Assembly (NCBI GenBank): GCA_008690995.1
Contig: VRMN01000001.1
Span: 1,364,001 to 1,428,000 of the forward strand
Direction: 5' to 3'
Source of the DNA: Porphyridium purpureum
Taxonomy: Eukaryota > Rhodophyta > Bangiophyceae > Porphyridiales > Porphyridiaceae
Length of the DNA: 64,000 bases
Position 1 is the first letter of the stretch; each line of letters opens with the position of its first letter. The position numbers and the translations under genes are program-made. The notes under the pieces were generated by a model. That model saw nothing but the letters and a program-made list of their open reading frames with translations, did not search any database and was not told where the DNA came from. Of this stretch, positions 56,181-64,000 are shown in pieces.

Positions 56181-56693
56181 ATGGCGCGGAGGAGAAATCG
56201 GGAGGGTCCCGGTGTCGGCAAGGTCGTGGACGGAGTCAAGGTCGAGTTTGTGTATGCCGATGGAGCAAAGGACGATGTCCAGCTGTCTGGCGATTGGAAT
56301 GATTGGAAAGCAATTCAAATGTTTCACGAGGGTGGAGGCATGTGGTCAGTGGTGACGCCGGTGCCTCCGGGTCCGCACGAGTTTAAATTTATTGTTGATG
56401 GCGAGTGGAAGCATTCCAACCGCCATCCGACAATTGGTATTGACGAAACCTCGCTGAACAATGTTCGGTACGTTCTTCCGGAGCCGGATCTGAGTCAGGA
56501 GGGTATGGCGACGGGCGCCGGCGACCCGCGACAACGCGAACGTGGATCTGCGGCTCGACCAGGTGCCGCCAGCTCGGCACCTACATCAGCACCCTCATCT
56601 GCCGCGGCGCCCCCGGCTGCGGCCGCCACTGGCGTCGGTGGAGGTGTGGGCGGAACTGCGGCCAAAAAGAAAGGCATGTTTGGCGCCAAGTAA
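56181..56693 (+). CDS. CBM48 (AMPK-beta-like) glycogen/starch-binding protein
   Basis: The protein has 170 residues. Residues about 12-95 form a CBM48/AMPK1-CBM domain: VEFVYADGAKDDVQLSGDWNDWK (binding-site Trp residues), MWSVVTPVPPGPHEFKFIVDGEW and NNVRYVLPEP. The tail is Ala/Pro/Gly-rich and ends KKKGMFGAK. Such a domain alone is seen in AMPK-beta relatives and in plant/algal starch-interacting proteins. It lacks the C-terminal KIS/ASC domain of true AMPK-beta. In a red alga with cytosolic floridean starch it could tether partners to the granule, an inference. ATG 56181 is the first Met; nothing longer upstream is in frame. Confidence 0.8.
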   Translation: MARRRNREGPGVGKVVDGVKVEFVYADGAKDDVQLSGDWNDWKAIQMFHEGGGMWSVVTPVPPGPHEFKFIVDGEWKHSNRHPTIGIDETSLNNVRYVLPEPDLSQEGMATGAGDPRQRERGSAARPGAASSAPTSAPSSAAAPPAAAATGVGGGVGGTAAKKKGMFGAK

Positions 56694-57143
56694 GCTTATC
56701 TTCCGGGATACCGCTAGACGTGCCTTGATATCGGTCTATATCATTTCAGAGGGGTGGGTGCCAAGCGTGTACTTTTTGGGGCGTTGTCGCGTGTTTCGGA
56801 TCAGGCGATCAAACGGGAGGACACGCACGCGGAAGCATAAGCCTGCAAGAAAAGAAAGAGCAGAAGAAAGTAAACAGAAAGGTGAGCGGTCGGCGAAGGA
56901 AATGAGTTAGTACTCTGCGCTTCTTCGCGGGCCTGTGGGACTGACACTTATGAAACACACTTCGAAACCTGGCTCGAGTAAACCGCGTCACAGCAAATGC
57001 CCGTAAGAAGCAGGCACATTCCCGAAGCACGAAGAGTGCCCAGACTTAATGCAGAAGAAACCGCTACACATGTTTACTTGGACACAGTGGGCATCAACGC
57101 CGATTGCATGCTCTGGATCGCAAGCCCCTACTTCCATCTTCTT
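56694..57143. other. Intergenic (convergent)
   Basis: It is downstream of both the CBM48 gene and the Yos1 gene. No gene is recognised. Confidence 0.4.
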
Positions 57144-57752
57144 TCAACCGACAAGCATAAGCGCAATCATCGTTAGAGTGTTCATGATTACGAGTGGAAC
57201 TGGGAAGTGAACAGAGAACACGGGGCAGATGCACGGGTAGCCGAAGGTTACCGGAATTAAAACATTCGAGTGCCGGATTACGCACAAAGCAAGGCCACGA
57301 TAGTCAGCATCCACACGTCCTGATGAAGACACGCCGACTTCGATGCGTCCAAAACGTAGGGCAAGGAGTGCTCCAAACTTACCTGGCATGACTAATCGGA
57401 TCGCCTTGAGAAGCTGCGCGATCTGTCGCTTAATACCTTGGTCGTGTTGAGTCGCTTCTTCGCTCAGCCCAACTGAAATGCGAAATATGTTGACCAGCAT
57501 ACGCGGACGAACAAGAGAAAGAAAGTAACAACAGCGCGCACGGGGTTATGATTGCGCTGGTCAGACTCCGCTCAAAATTGCTCAAAGAAGGAGATACCAT
57601 GAAACAGGAAGGAGACGCAGACAGATGCTCCTTGCCTCGCCATGGTTCCCGCGCAACGTACCTTTGTCTAGAAACCGTTGCTCGTGAAGGATTGTGACCG
57701 AGTTGGCGAACAGCAGGAACGCTTGGAAGACAAGAAAGAGCGTTAGAGCCAT
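57144..57752 (-). CDS. IER3IP1: Yos1/IER3IP1 ER-Golgi transport protein (three exons)
   Basis: Exon 1 is 57752-57662, exon 2 57472-57383 and exon 3 57199-57144, giving 237 nt (78 residues). Introns of 189 bp (57661-57473) and 183 bp (57382-57200) begin GTACGT and GTAAGT and end TTTCAG and TCCCAG, both phase 1. Exon 1 opens MALTLFLVFQAFLLFANSVT and ends LHEQRFLDK. Exon 2 has GIKRQIAQLLKAIRLVMP. Exon 3 ends with VPLVIMNTLTMIALMLVG. This matches the Yos1/IER3IP1 family (about 80 residues, two membrane spans) that acts with Yip1/Yif1 in ER-to-Golgi vesicles. A 118-codon frame through exons 2 and 3 simply reads through the second intron. Confidence 0.9.
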
Positions 57753-58178
57753 TTGAACGTCCGTGCTGCCTGTTCAGACTGCGACGCGCACATCACCGCA
57801 ATAGCGCCGCGGTCGACATCCACAAAGTTTGATGTGCCGGCAGTTACCCTGCGGTCAAACGGCAGAGCAGTACATTGCACAGTACCTCCAATCGACGAAA
57901 CACTCCAAGGAAAGAAGATGGTGAGCGAGTAGACGACGAGTCGGTGACTCGTCTTTCGGTGCAACGCAGTATTGAAAAATTTGTACATTTTATTTCGTTC
58001 GACTCGCCAAGTTTCAAGCCTTCAGACGAGGACTCTCGAGTCTCGCCCGCATTTGGTGCTGGTCGCGCAGATGCGTCCTTGCTGAGTTTTGCGCTGCGAC
58101 TCTGATGAACAGAAGCCCTACCACATTTCAACGACATCCCTCCGGCCCCTGTCACCCTTGCTAGCCTGCAGTGAGAAC
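57753..58178. other. Intergenic between Yos1 and HSP20
   Basis: There are two short frames, one on each strand, with no recognisable domain. It is the upstream region of the Yos1 gene and the 3' region of HSP20. Confidence 0.35.
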
Positions 58179-58646
58179 TTACTGGATGTCAATCACGCGA
58201 GTCGCAGACGACTCGACGTACTCACGCTTCGGCAGCTCAATTGAGACAATGCCGTCCTTTGCAGAGGCTGCAATCTTGTCAACCATAATATCATTCCCAA
58301 GGTCCATGCTCTGCTCGAACGCGCGCGAAGAAAAGCTGTGCATGGGGCCATCCGCTCGGCCTTCCGAACTCTCTAATTTACCGCTCACCTTGAGAACATT
58401 GTCCTTGACCTCCAGCTTAATGTTTTCCTTTGGAATTCCAGGCGCTTCAATGTTCACGACGAACTTGTCGTCAAATTCCTGCATCTCGCTCGGCGGTCCG
58501 ACGAGCGTGGGGTCGAACATGCGGTTCCACTCGTTGCGCGCGCTACCAAAGGGAGCATCCATAATCTTGTCAATCAAGTCCCACGTGTTTCCTCGGCTGC
58601 CACGCAGCGAGGCCAGCGGTCCAAGTCCACGAGCACGAAGTGCCAT
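58179..58646 (-). CDS. Small heat-shock protein (HSP20)
   Basis: The protein has 155 residues. The first 45 or so residues form a variable region (Arg/Gly/Leu-rich). The alpha-crystallin domain (about 58-150) shows EFDDKFVVNIEAPGIPKENIKLEVKDNVLKVSGK and near the end AASAKDGIVSIELPKRE, with the expected A-x-x-x-n-G-V/I-L motif in that last strand (SAKDGIVSIELP). It ends ...ATRVIDIQ without the usual I-x-I motif beyond that (VID-I acts similarly). No organelle presequence is clear, so a cytosolic/nuclear class is likely. A TATA box and two heat-shock elements upstream show stress induction. Confidence 0.9.
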   Translation of the reverse strand: MALRARGLGPLASLRGSRGNTWDLIDKIMDAPFGSARNEWNRMFDPTLVGPPSEMQEFDDKFVVNIEAPGIPKENIKLEVKDNVLKVSGKLESSEGRADGPMHSFSSRAFEQSMDLGNDIMVDKIAASAKDGIVSIELPKREYVESSATRVIDIQ

Positions 58647-58773
58647 CTTTCCAGACTTTTTATCTGCTCCAACGCCTACTCTCGCTCAGCTCCGTACCTG
58701 TTCGCTGGCTCTTCCTCCACCCTTCCGCTGCCACTCATACAATCTCCGACCTTTGTTGGTGCAGAGCGACCAA

Positions 58774-58781
58774 TTTATACC
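58774..58781 (-). promoter_or_regulatory. TATA box of the HSP20 gene
   Basis: GGTATAAA on the minus strand lies about 128 bp upstream of the HSP20 start codon and about 65-130 bp downstream of the heat-shock elements. Confidence 0.6.
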
Positions 58782-58843
58782 CGTGTCGAATCGCCATCTC
58801 AGGCCGCAGCAGCAGAGGCGCAAGCAGTCGCCCGAGCCTTCCG

Positions 58844-58856
58844 GAAAATTCTCGAG
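58844..58856. promoter_or_regulatory. Heat-shock element 1
   Basis: GAAaaTTCtcGAG has three alternating 5-bp units, the binding site for HSF trimers. It lies inside a 16-bp sequence CCGGAAAATTCTCGAG repeated at 58895-58910. Confidence 0.7.
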
Positions 58857-58897
58857 GCAGATTCGCCATGCCGCAGCCACTTGCACGGAGCCATCCG

Positions 58898-58910
58898 GAA
58901 AATTCTCGAG
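58898..58910. promoter_or_regulatory. Heat-shock element 2
   Basis: It is identical to element 1 (GAAaaTTCtcGAG), 54 bp away. It is followed by two looser GAA...TTC pairs at 58923-58933 and about 58953-58961. Confidence 0.7.
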
Positions 58911-59001
58911 CCTCTCTGGCCAGAACTGTACTTCTGCGCTGTACTGGCTGCTAGAACGCGGTTCAGTGCGCTCACGATATGTACACTTGTAGCCATGTGA
59001 A

Positions 59002-59799
59002 CGTGGAATTTTAGGGTTCCGCCCCGAGAGACGCCGTAGGGTTTTGAGTACAAAACCCTAGAAAGTTCTATGATGAAAGATTGTTCGAGAAGCGTGATGA
59101 TCTCGGACCTGCGAAATGTTTGTCATTGTCGTTTTGTGTGGCCTTGTGCAAAGGTCAAAGGCCGGCCGAAGCTTCTGGATTCGTTCTTGACGCGCCCTCC
59201 CGGCCATTTTCCGGATACGTGGCCGGCTGTGGTTGCGAGTTGTGGAACGAATCAAAACCTGTGGTGGAAATTCGTCCTGTTGGAGAAATTTGTTCTCCCG
59301 TCCTTGCTGGAAAGAGCAAGGACGAAGGGTATAAAAGGACGAAGGGGCAAGCTGGTTCCCAGGAATTTCCAGGTCAAGGTAGAAGAAGAGGTAAGGGCAA
59401 ATAGAATAAAAAAGAGAATTGGTTAGTTGGATTGAGGCAGTCGTTGGAAGACTTGGGTTGGATTTGCGGGAGAGGCACGCTAGCGTGTTGTGCGAGCGGA
59501 TATCGGTCTGGAGTGTTTTTAAAAAGGCAGCTGGGGTTTAAACGTACCTTCCATCACCCTTCACTTGTCAAGACCGGTCCACTCCCTCTCGTAGTCCCCT
59601 ATAAGTTGAATTTTCTGTCCTCTCTTCCTTTCTAGCCACTTTTCTCTGATTGTCCCGCTTGTCCTTCCGTTCGTTTCGGTGTGTCGGTTCGTCGTCGGTT
59701 TGTCAGTTTCCGGGGTGTGGCGGTTTCCAGTTCCTGTTATCGGTGAAGCGGTCCGGTTTTGTTGATTCGGTTACAAAGCAGAAAGGGAGAAATTCCAAG
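59002..59799 (+). repeat. LTR, copy A, 5' end
   Basis: This 798-bp LTR opens CGTGGAATTTTAGGGTTCC and ends AATTCCAAG, so again no TG...CA. It contains the stem-loop TAGGGTTTT-GAGTAC-AAAACCCTA (about 59036-59059) and a TATA box GGGTATAAAAGG (about 59328-59339). Confidence 0.88.
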
Positions 59800-59811
59800 T
59801 GGTATCATCGC
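59800..59811 (+). other. Primer binding site, copy A
   Basis: TGGTATCATCGC follows the LTR directly, as in the first element. Confidence 0.75.
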
Positions 59812-59953
59812 CCGGTTGTTTGGAGAAAATGGAAAGCCATGAAATGGAAATGAATGTCCCGCAGGAGAATGCGGCATGGATTGAGGCAGCTAATCAGCTG
59901 CATGCGCGCATTGCGGGACAGGAGATGATGATGGGAATGAGTTCAAGGGAGAT

Positions 59954-62311
59954 GTGGGGAGACTGGTGCGTGAACACCTCATAAAGCACGAGGTGGGGAT
60001 TCCGTACAGGCCAAACAGTCACGCTGAACAGGAGCGGTTTCACCACACGCTGAATCAGGGAATCCGTGCGAATCTTGTGCAGGCCGGACTCGGGAAGCGT
60101 TGGTTCATGCACGCCGCGCAGCATTTTGCGTTCATGACGAATAGACTTCACGTGGGCAGGAAGTCTGGAAAGACGCCGTTTGAATTACGACATGGTGAAA
60201 AATGGTCGCCGAGAAATCTTAGTTTGCCATTCGGGTGCAAGGTGGTCTACAAAGATGATCAGCCTGACAATAAGTATGCACCGCGAGGAAAAGTTGGCAT
60301 TCTCGTCGGCGTTGGAGAGCATCCGATGGCACTTTTGGTGCTTCCTCGGGATGACTGGACGAGTGAGACCCCAAAAGTAATTCGCACTCAGGATTTTAAG
60401 GCATTTACCCATGAGTTCCCTTTAAAAGGAATTGAACGAGAGATGGTGAGCCTTAGCCAGCAGGAAGAGTTGCCAGAAGTGGACGAACCATCCGCGGTTG
60501 AAGCGGTGCAGGACTTGGATCGTCGTATCGATGCTCTCAGAACTAGAGAAGCGGAGCTTGAGAAAGAGATCGAGGCATTGAAAGTGAGGGTGGTTGACGA
60601 AGAACGGGCAGCAGGCACGGGTGGTCCAGTGGCGATCCCACAGTTGAACTTGACGACTTTGCTGAAAACTGGAGCGGCGTTGGCGTCTGAGCAAGGACGA
60701 GCCGCGATGGAAAAAGAAGTCAAATCCATGCTGAAATTTGGGGTATGGGATGAGAGTCCCTTGACGCTGGAGGAGGCCCGGAGGCAACCTGGTGCTCGTT
60801 TCGTACGCACACATTTCATTTTCGGTCTGAAATTTGCTGAGATGCCGGAAGAATTTCGCAAGGTGAAGTGCCGCTTGGTGGCCGGGGGAAACAGGATATG
60901 GGGGTCCGATGGAGCTGCGACGAATGACATTTTTGATTATGAGACGCCTGCTGGTTTGTCAGCTATCCGAATGATAATAGCTGTGGCTGCAATTCTGGGC
61001 CTTCAGATTGTTAGCTTCGACATCAGTTCGGCATACCTCCATGCGGACCTGTCTGGGCCACCTACGTTTGCATATTTACCGCGTGAAATTTGTGATTCAA
61101 AAGGCACAGTAGTCAGGCTGAGAAAGGCGCTGTATGGCTTGCCCAGGAGCGGCTCGGATTTCTCACAAGATGCTCGGAGGAGATTGCAAAAGTTCCAGTG
61201 GAAGCTCGTGCATGGTGAAAAGAATGTGTACGTCCGGAGAAATGCTGCAAGTTCGTCAGTTGCATTGCTGGCTCTGTACGTGGATGATGGTCTATTAGCC
61301 TGTCGAGAGGAGGAACGCCCAGGAATCATCGAAGAATTGAAACAAGAGTTTCTCATGGAAAAAGCACCAGAACTATTGACGGAAGGGGGATCCTTGAGAT
61401 TCCTGGGGACGAGCATTTCCCTCAAAAATGGGAGCGTGAGTTTGGCGAATCAAGAGTATCAAGATGTGGTCGTTCGGGAATTTGAGCAGGATATTAGACG
61501 CGTATTGCGTGCCGTGAAGTCACCATCTGAGAAGCTAGATGGCGAGGAAGTTCTGAATTATCAAGTCATCTGGAAGACTTTGAAAGTAAGAGAACACGTC
61601 GGGAGGCTGATGTGGCTCGCCAGAACGGTTCGACCTGACATTGCGTATGCAGTCGGTATGATTGCCCGGTACGTTGACAAGTGGAATATGGCAGCAGAAA
61701 GGCTGCTCGTACGAGTCGTGCAGTATTTGAAAACACCTCGGGAAGCATTGGAGTATCACGTGTTGGGGAATCTCAAGGAAGGCATCAGAGGGGTGAACAT
61801 TGTTGGATACACGGATGCTGACTTTGCTGGTTGTCCAGAGAGTCGTGTGTCGACTTCTGGAAGAGCAACGTACTTAGTTGCTGGAGATTACAAGTACCTA
61901 GTGGATTGGTCTTCAAGAAAGAAGCGTTTCGTGAGCTCGTCGACTTCAGAGTCGGAGCTGGCCGCCCTAGAGGAAACTGTGCAACTCTCGTTGTTTCCTG
62001 CATTGTCTTTCTTGCGAAGTATACGTGACGGAGAGTTCTCGGTGATTTTGATGTGTGACAATCAAGCTGTGATGCGAGTAATAGAGATGGGGTACTCGCC
62101 AAAGTTGCATCATATGGCGATAACCCGAGCAACAGATTTGGCCTGGTTGCATCAGGTGTGCGAAAAGCAGAAACTTGTGAAACTGGTATTTGTGAAGACG
62201 GACGAAAATGTGGCGGACTTAATGACCAAGGCCTTATTTCCGGAGGGCCACATTAAGTGCTGGGAGAAGTTACGCGTCCCTCAGACCGGAAGGAGGAGCG
62301 TGGAATTTTAG
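59954..62311 (+). CDS. Reduced copia pol (integrase C-terminal part, RT, RNase H)
   Basis: This 785-codon frame starts in the integrase core (IPYRPNSHAEQERFHH), then the connection (RHGEKWSPRNLSLPFGCKVVY), a Glu/Arg-rich coiled coil (about nt 60500-60600), copia RT (FGLKFAEMPEEFRKVKCRL through YVDDGLLA) and RNase H (SSRKKRFVSSSTSESELAAL to the end). The last codons run into the shared LTR. Treated as a fossil of the family. Confidence 0.85.
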   Translation: MGRLVREHLIKHEVGIPYRPNSHAEQERFHHTLNQGIRANLVQAGLGKRWFMHAAQHFAFMTNRLHVGRKSGKTPFELRHGEKWSPRNLSLPFGCKVVYKDDQPDNKYAPRGKVGILVGVGEHPMALLVLPRDDWTSETPKVIRTQDFKAFTHEFPLKGIEREMVSLSQQEELPEVDEPSAVEAVQDLDRRIDALRTREAELEKEIEALKVRVVDEERAAGTGGPVAIPQLNLTTLLKTGAALASEQGRAAMEKEVKSMLKFGVWDESPLTLEEARRQPGARFVRTHFIFGLKFAEMPEEFRKVKCRLVAGGNRIWGSDGAATNDIFDYETPAGLSAIRMIIAVAAILGLQIVSFDISSAYLHADLSGPPTFAYLPREICDSKGTVVRLRKALYGLPRSGSDFSQDARRRLQKFQWKLVHGEKNVYVRRNAASSSVALLALYVDDGLLACREEERPGIIEELKQEFLMEKAPELLTEGGSLRFLGTSISLKNGSVSLANQEYQDVVVREFEQDIRRVLRAVKSPSEKLDGEEVLNYQVIWKTLKVREHVGRLMWLARTVRPDIAYAVGMIARYVDKWNMAAERLLVRVVQYLKTPREALEYHVLGNLKEGIRGVNIVGYTDADFAGCPESRVSTSGRATYLVAGDYKYLVDWSSRKKRFVSSSTSESELAALEETVQLSLFPALSFLRSIRDGEFSVILMCDNQAVMRVIEMGYSPKLHHMAITRATDLAWLHQVCEKQKLVKLVFVKTDENVADLMTKALFPEGHIKCWEKLRVPQTGRRSVEF

Positions 62312-63083
62312 GGTTCCGCCCCGAGAGACGCCGTAGGGTTTTGAGTACAAAACCCTAGAAAGTTCTATGATGAAAGATTGTTCGAGAAGCGTGATGATCT
62401 CGGACCTGTGAAATGTTTGTCATTGTCGTTTTGTGTGGCCTTGTGCAAAGGTCAAAGGCCGGCCGAAGCTTCTGGATTCGTTCTTGACGCGCCCTCCCGG
62501 CCATTTTCCGGATACGTGGCCGGCTGTGGTTGCGAGTTGTGGAACGAATCAAAACCTGTGGTGGAAATTCGTCCTGTTGGGAAATTTGAATTCTCCGTCC
62601 CGCTGGAAAGAGCAAGGACGAAGGGTATAAAAGGACGAAGGCGTTGGTTCCCAGGAACTGCGTCAAGGGGTAGAAGAAGAGGGGCAAGAAATAAAAAGAG
62701 AATTCAATAGCTAATTGAGCATTAGCCGGAAGACTTGGGTTGGATTTCAGGAGAGGCACGCGAAGCGTGCTGTGCGAGCGGGATATCGGTCTGGAGCGTT
62801 TTTAAAAAAGGCAGCTAATTTAAACAAAACCTTCCATCACCCTTCACTCTAATAAGACCGGTCCACTCTCCTCGTAGTCCCCTATAAGCTGGAATTTTCT
62901 TGTCCCTCTTCTAGCCACCTCTTTCTGATTGTCCCGCTTGTCCTTCCGTTCGCTCTCGGTGTGTCGGTTCGCCGTCGGCCTTGTCAGTTCTGGGTGCGGC
63001 GGCTCTCAGTCCTGCTATCGGTGAAGCGGTCCGGCTCTTTTGCTGATCTGGTTACAAAGCAGAAAGGGAGAAATCGCGGTAAT
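62299..63083 (+). repeat. LTR shared between copy A and copy B
   Basis: It starts with the same CGTGGAATTTTAGGG and closely matches the first 300 bp of the 5' LTR. The remainder (from about 62570) is much more diverged, with many small differences. It ends near 63083, before a degraded primer-binding-site region. Confidence 0.75.
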
Positions 63084-64000
63084 TACCGCCCGGTTGTTTG
63101 AGAAAATGGAAAGCCATGAAATGAGGCACGAATGTCCCAGTAGTGAGGAAAATGCGGTGATGGATTAGGCAGCTAATCAGCTGCATGCGCGCATTGCGGG
63201 ACAGGAGATGATGATGGGAAATGAGTCTGCTGGAGATGGGGAGATTCGGAGAGGCAGAACACCTCATAAAGCACGAGGTGGGGATTCCGTACAGGCCAAA
63301 CAGTCATGCTGAACAGCAGCGGTTTCACCACACGCTGAATCAGGGAATCCGTGCGAATCTTGTGCAGGCCGGACTCGGGAAGCGTTGGTTCATGCACGCC
63401 GCGCAGCATTTTGCGTTCATGACGAATAGACTTCACGTGGGCAGGAAGTCTGGAAAGACGCCGTTTGAATTACGACATGGTGAAAAATGGTCGCCGAGAA
63501 ATCTTAGTTTGCCATTCGGGTGCAAGGTGGTCTACAAAGATGATCAGCCTGACAATAAGTATGCACCGCGAGGAAAAGTTGGCATTCTCGTCGGCGTTGG
63601 AGAGCATCCGATGGCAATTTTGGTGCTTCCTCGGGATGACTGGACGAGTGAGACCCCAAAAGTAATTCGCACTCAGGATTTTAAGGCATTTACCCATGAG
63701 TTCCCTTTAAAGGGAATTGAACGAGAGATGGTGAGCCTGAGCCAGCAGGAAGAGTTGCCAGAAGTGGACGAACCATCCGCGGTTGAAGCGGTGCAGGACT
63801 TGGATCGTCGTATCGATGCTCTCAGAGCTAGAGAAGCGGAGCTTGAGAAAGAGATCGAGGCATTGAAAGTGAGAGTGGTTGACGAAGAACGGGCAGCAGG
63901 CACGGGTGGTCCAGTGACGATCCCACAGTTGAACTTAACGACTTTGCTGAAAACTGGAGCGGCGTTGGCGTCTGAGCAAGGACGAGCCGCGATGGAAAAA
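62299..64000 (+). mobile_element. Copia-family LTR element, reduced, copy B (runs off the right edge)
   Basis: After the shared LTR comes a second internal region beginning near 63084 that repeats the same reduced arrangement as copy A: a short gag start and then the integrase C-terminal part. From about 63250 to the window end it is nearly identical to 59965-60720. This is the LTR-body-LTR-body layout of a tandem element. It is broken in more places than copy A. Confidence 0.8.

Larger units (their letters stand above)
59002..62311 (+). mobile_element. Copia-family LTR element, second family, reduced, copy A
   Basis: The 5' LTR (59002-59799) is followed by the same primer binding site as the first element (TGGTATCATCG from 59800), a short gag start, an integrase C-terminal part, RT with YVDD (about nt 61279) and RNase H, then the polypurine tract GGAAGGAGGAG (62288-62298) and a shared LTR (from 62299). 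It is the same lineage as the first element (similar integrase and RT) but a different family by LTR. Instead of a Myb-like domain it has a coiled coil (ALRTREAELEKEIEALKVR) before the RT. It is broken, with only part of the normal coding set present. Target duplication cannot be tested as the right end lies outside the window. Confidence 0.88.

Noticed and set aside
57144-57500. 118-codon single frame as a gene of its own
   Set aside because: It includes an unspliced intron of the three-exon Yos1/IER3IP1 gene; GT-AG borders and the family's length support the spliced model.
1-64000. CRISPR arrays, tRNA or rRNA genes, insertion sequences, prokaryotic operons
   Set aside because: None was seen. 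The genes are eukaryotic and no repeat-spacer pattern or cloverleaf-like sequence caught the eye; a covariance-model scan would be needed to exclude small RNAs fully.

Overview
This window looks like nuclear DNA of a compact, intron-poor photosynthetic eukaryote. A unicellular red alga of the Porphyridium type is my best inference. The eukaryotic evidence is Mediator, TFIID, Elongator, p24, Yos1, SPINDLY, DUS3 and U3-snoRNP proteins, plus two genes with GT-AG introns. The algal evidence is several plastid-type proteins: an EGY-like S2P relative, a DUF1995 protein, a TIGR04168-type phosphoesterase and a DnaJ-type zinc-finger protein. No rRNA, tRNA, CRISPR array or bacterial operon was seen. The species call is inference, not a database match.

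Layout. 1-3.4 kb: a partial secreted protein, a bacterial-looking PLP aminotransferase, and a decayed copy of the cysteine-rich gene found at 10.2 kb. 3.38-9.38 kb: a young Ty1/copia LTR retrotransposon (808/810-bp LTRs, CCGGA target duplication) whose pol carries a Myb/SANT-like domain. 10.2-19.5 kb: the cysteine-rich secreted protein, a bifunctional RibD, an EGY-like protein without its zinc motif, a Med11-like protein, a disordered protein and a metallophosphoesterase. 19.68-20.51 kb: a dead ankyrin-repeat gene. 21-37.4 kb: a type I membrane protein with a thrice-repeated cysteine module, RRP9, a stomatin-like SPFH protein, a rhodanese/dual-specificity phosphatase, ETF-beta (one intron), TAF8, an MFS transporter, DUS3 and alanine aminotransferase. 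38-52.6 kb: a plastid-type membrane protein, an Elp6-like protein, a pyridoxal kinase fused to DUF952, a DUF1995 protein, a RING-CH protein, a 1,274-residue DUF676-type lipase, SPINDLY and a p24 cargo receptor. 52.7-58.6 kb: tRNA dimethylallyltransferase, a DnaJ-type zinc-finger protein, a CBM48 protein, a Yos1/IER3IP1 gene (three exons, too fragmented for simple ORF finding) and a small heat-shock protein with two heat-shock elements. 59.0-64.0 kb: a second copia family in tandem (LTR, reduced body, LTR, reduced body), running off the right edge.

The host genes are single-copy housekeeping genes on both strands, closely packed and often divergent or convergent, with no operon logic. Three observations stand out: the Myb-like domain inside a young copia pol, the pyridoxal kinase-DUF952 fusion, and a 7-bp motif (GTACAGT/ACTGTAC) that recurs in intergenic, mostly upstream, DNA.
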